From CBDCYH01 sp965224105 (GTDB lineage Bacteria; Bacteroidota; Rhodothermia; Rhodothermales; JABDKH01): DNA of 64,000 bases. Shown here piece after piece: positions 62,481 to 64,000 of this stretch (position 1 is its first letter; each line of letters begins with the position of its first letter). Location of the stretch: positions 620,001 through 684,000 of the forward strand of contig CBDCYH010000001.1 in assembly GCA_965224105.1 (NCBI GenBank), written 5' to 3'. A program made the translations under genes and the position numbers. The notes below the pieces were generated by a model. It was not told the DNA's origin, did no database searches, and worked only from the letters and a program-made list of their open reading frames with translations.

Positions 62481-64000
62481 ATGTGTGACCATCATCATCC
62501 ACCTCGCTCGTCGAGTGCCAAGGCCAAGACTTCTCATCGTCATGGTGCGCGTCTCGAAGACGGTAGTGCACATTCGAAAGATCATTCCAGATGGTCCCGG
62601 CGCGACTTCCTGACCCGTATGGGATTGGCTTCCGTGGGAGCGTCCTTCGCCATCAATGCAAGCCCCGTTGTCGCATACGGACAAACTCCGCTACTCCAAC
62701 AGATTGCTCTTTCAGGCACCAACCGAGTCCTGGTCTTGATCCAATTGAACGGAGGGAATGACGGGCTCAATACGGTAATCCCGGTTGAAAACAGTATTTA
62801 CTACAATAAACGCCCAACTATCGCGATCCCGAAATCCAGTGCCTTCTTATTGGATAACGAGACCGGTTTGCATCCTGCAATGTCGGGCCTCGAGTCCCTC
62901 TGGGGAGATGGCGACATGGCCGTTATTCACAACGTCGGATATTCGAGTCAGACGCGATCCCATTTCGAAGGAACGATCAACTGGTCCACTGCGCGTGACC
63001 AAGGCCAGGAAGAAAATACGGGATGGCTTGCACGCTACCTTGTCGACGGGAATCCCGAGTTGTTTCTCAACCCGGTCGACTACCCGCTGGCTGTCCGTGT
63101 TGGTGGTCCGGCGGCATTGTTTCAGAGCGCATCGGGAAATTTGAGCGTCACCTTCGGTGATGCCCAGGAATTTGAGACGTTCGTAAATCAGGGTGGGTTC
63201 TACGATGTACAAAACGTACCCGACACCGTCTACGGACAAGAACTGGCGTATGTAAGAAGTGTGACCAATGCATCGTTCCGGTACGTGGAGTCGGTACAGA
63301 ATGCTGCATCGGGCGGGACCAACCTCGGAGAATATGGCAACTCAGGCCTGTCAAATTCGCTGGCAGTTGTAGCGAGAATGTTGCGCGGAGGTCTGAACAC
63401 GCACCTCTATACCGTGTCCCGTGGCGGTTTCGATACGCACTCAAATCAGGGCGGCACCGAAGGAAGTCACGCCAACATGCTAGGAGACGTCGCTACATCC
63501 GTCGCCGCGTTTCTGGATGACCTCAAACAGGATGGGCTCGACCAGCGAGTACTGGTCATGACATTCAGTGAATTTGGCAGAACGCTCGAAGAGAATGGTT
63601 CACGTGGCACAGATCATGGAGCGGGCGCTCCCATGATGCTATTCGGATCCGGCCTAAATGGTGGCCTGTTCGGGACTCAATCAGACCTGCAAGATCTGTA
63701 TGGCGGGGATCCCAGATTTTCCACCGACTACCGATCTGTTTACGCCTCTGTGCTTCAAGATTGGTTTGGTATTCATGAGCCCGATGTCGACGGCATTTTG
63801 GACGGGTCGTATAGCCGCCTGGACGTGATCCAGGACAAGATTCAGGTTTCAAACGAAACGCTGGAAACACCCCGGGCAGTTGGGCTGAGCCAGAATTATC
63901 CGAACCCGTTTAACCCCGAGACCACAATCGACTACGAAATATCGGAATCCGGCCAGGTTTCCCTGAAAGTCTTCGATCTGAGGGGCAGAGAAATACGGAC
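62481..64000 (+). CDS. DUF1501-family protein with Tat signal and T9SS domain (3' end outside window)
   Basis: At least 506 residues, running off the right edge. It starts MCDHHHPP with a His-rich head, then a twin-arginine signal SRRDFLTRMGLASVGAS (about residues 40-56). The DUF1501 (alkaline-phosphatase-like) body carries VLIQLNGGNDGLNTV, GGFDTHSNQGG and VLVMTFSEFGRTLEENG, with GTDHGAGAPMMLFG near the metal site. A T9SS type A domain begins LSQNYPNPFNPETTI and is cut by the edge. Likely exported folded by Tat and then moved to the surface. Coupled by proximity with the DUF1800 gene. Confidence 0.9.
   Translation, partial: MCDHHHPPRSSSAKAKTSHRHGARLEDGSAHSKDHSRWSRRDFLTRMGLASVGASFAINASPVVAYGQTPLLQQIALSGTNRVLVLIQLNGGNDGLNTVIPVENSIYYNKRPTIAIPKSSAFLLDNETGLHPAMSGLESLWGDGDMAVIHNVGYSSQTRSHFEGTINWSTARDQGQEENTGWLARYLVDGNPELFLNPVDYPLAVRVGGPAALFQSASGNLSVTFGDAQEFETFVNQGGFYDVQNVPDTVYGQELAYVRSVTNASFRYVESVQNAASGGTNLGEYGNSGLSNSLAVVARMLRGGLNTHLYTVSRGGFDTHSNQGGTEGSHANMLGDVATSVAAFLDDLKQDGLDQRVLVMTFSEFGRTLEENGSRGTDHGAGAPMMLFGSGLNGGLFGTQSDLQDLYGGDPRFSTDYRSVYASVLQDWFGIHEPDVDGILDGSYSRLDVIQDKIQVSNETLETPRAVGLSQNYPNPFNPETTIDYEISESGQVSLKVFDLRGREIR

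Noticed and set aside
1..64000. CRISPR arrays, insertion sequences, toxin-antitoxin or defence loci
   Set aside because: No regularly spaced direct repeats, transposase or nuclease-effector sets were seen on either strand.

Overview
The window looks like a chromosomal segment of a Gram-negative, probably marine or saline heterotroph of the Bacteroidota (FCB) group, most likely a Rhodothermia/Balneolia-type lineage. Seven proteins end in a type IX secretion (T9SS) sorting domain, several with the NYPNPFNPST signature. The tRNA-Gly gene has a Bacteroidota-style promoter (TAnnTTTG). A dxr-rseP-uppS-bamA-skp-skp envelope operon is present. Nothing resembling a prophage, insertion sequence, CRISPR array or plasmid origin was seen, and codon and base use look uniform. 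Taxonomy is inferred from these features, not from a search.

Layout. 1-3.3 kb: 3' end of an error-prone polymerase (dnaE2) and a HerA-like ATPase. 3.3-7.3 kb (minus): glycosyltransferase and sugar epimerase, AlkA-type glycosylase, isoaspartyl peptidase. 7.5-14.9 kb: an RND efflux operon with one lipoprotein adaptor and two permeases. 14.9-19.8 kb: VOC protein, lipoprotein, Sua5/TsaC, then a tight minus-strand run of acetyltransferase, nitroreductase, methyltransferase and FAD reductase. 19.9-23.6 kb: three consecutive secreted T9SS cargo genes (nuclease, lamin-tail protein, YCF48-type propeller). 23.7-28.2 kb: glyoxylate bypass (aceB-aceA, terminator) and a sugar-dehydrogenase lipoprotein. 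28.5-34.9 kb: secreted HEIGH metallopeptidase-like protein, tRNA-Gly, acetyltransferase, folD, a coiled-coil/HhH protein and a protein with a possible degenerate GGDEF-like domain. 35-44.8 kb: PLP decarboxylase, aquaporin, FG-GAP T9SS protein, DinB-like protein, lamin-tail T9SS protein, a TerB-like/acyl-CoA oxidase fusion and a repeat protein with a peptidoglycan-binding domain. 45.1-54 kb (minus): panB-surE and dxr-rseP-uppS-bamA-skp-skp. 54-64 kb (plus): TPR protein with a secreted amidotransferase-fold-like protein, thioesterase, rfbD, serS, YqaA-type membrane protein, and a DUF1800/DUF1501 pair that runs off the end.

Together the genes describe growth on acetate or fatty acids (glyoxylate shunt, acyl-CoA oxidase-like enzyme), envelope and surface-polysaccharide building, efflux, and secretion of large adhesin- or enzyme-like proteins by T9SS, whose machinery is not in this window. 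I found no clear-cut new system. The best leads are the TerB-acyl-CoA oxidase fusion, the 23-residue repeat protein, the HEIGH T9SS metallopeptidase, the DUF1800/DUF1501 export question, the possible degenerate GGDEF-like protein, the altered aquaporin filter and an orphan terminator opposite aceB.
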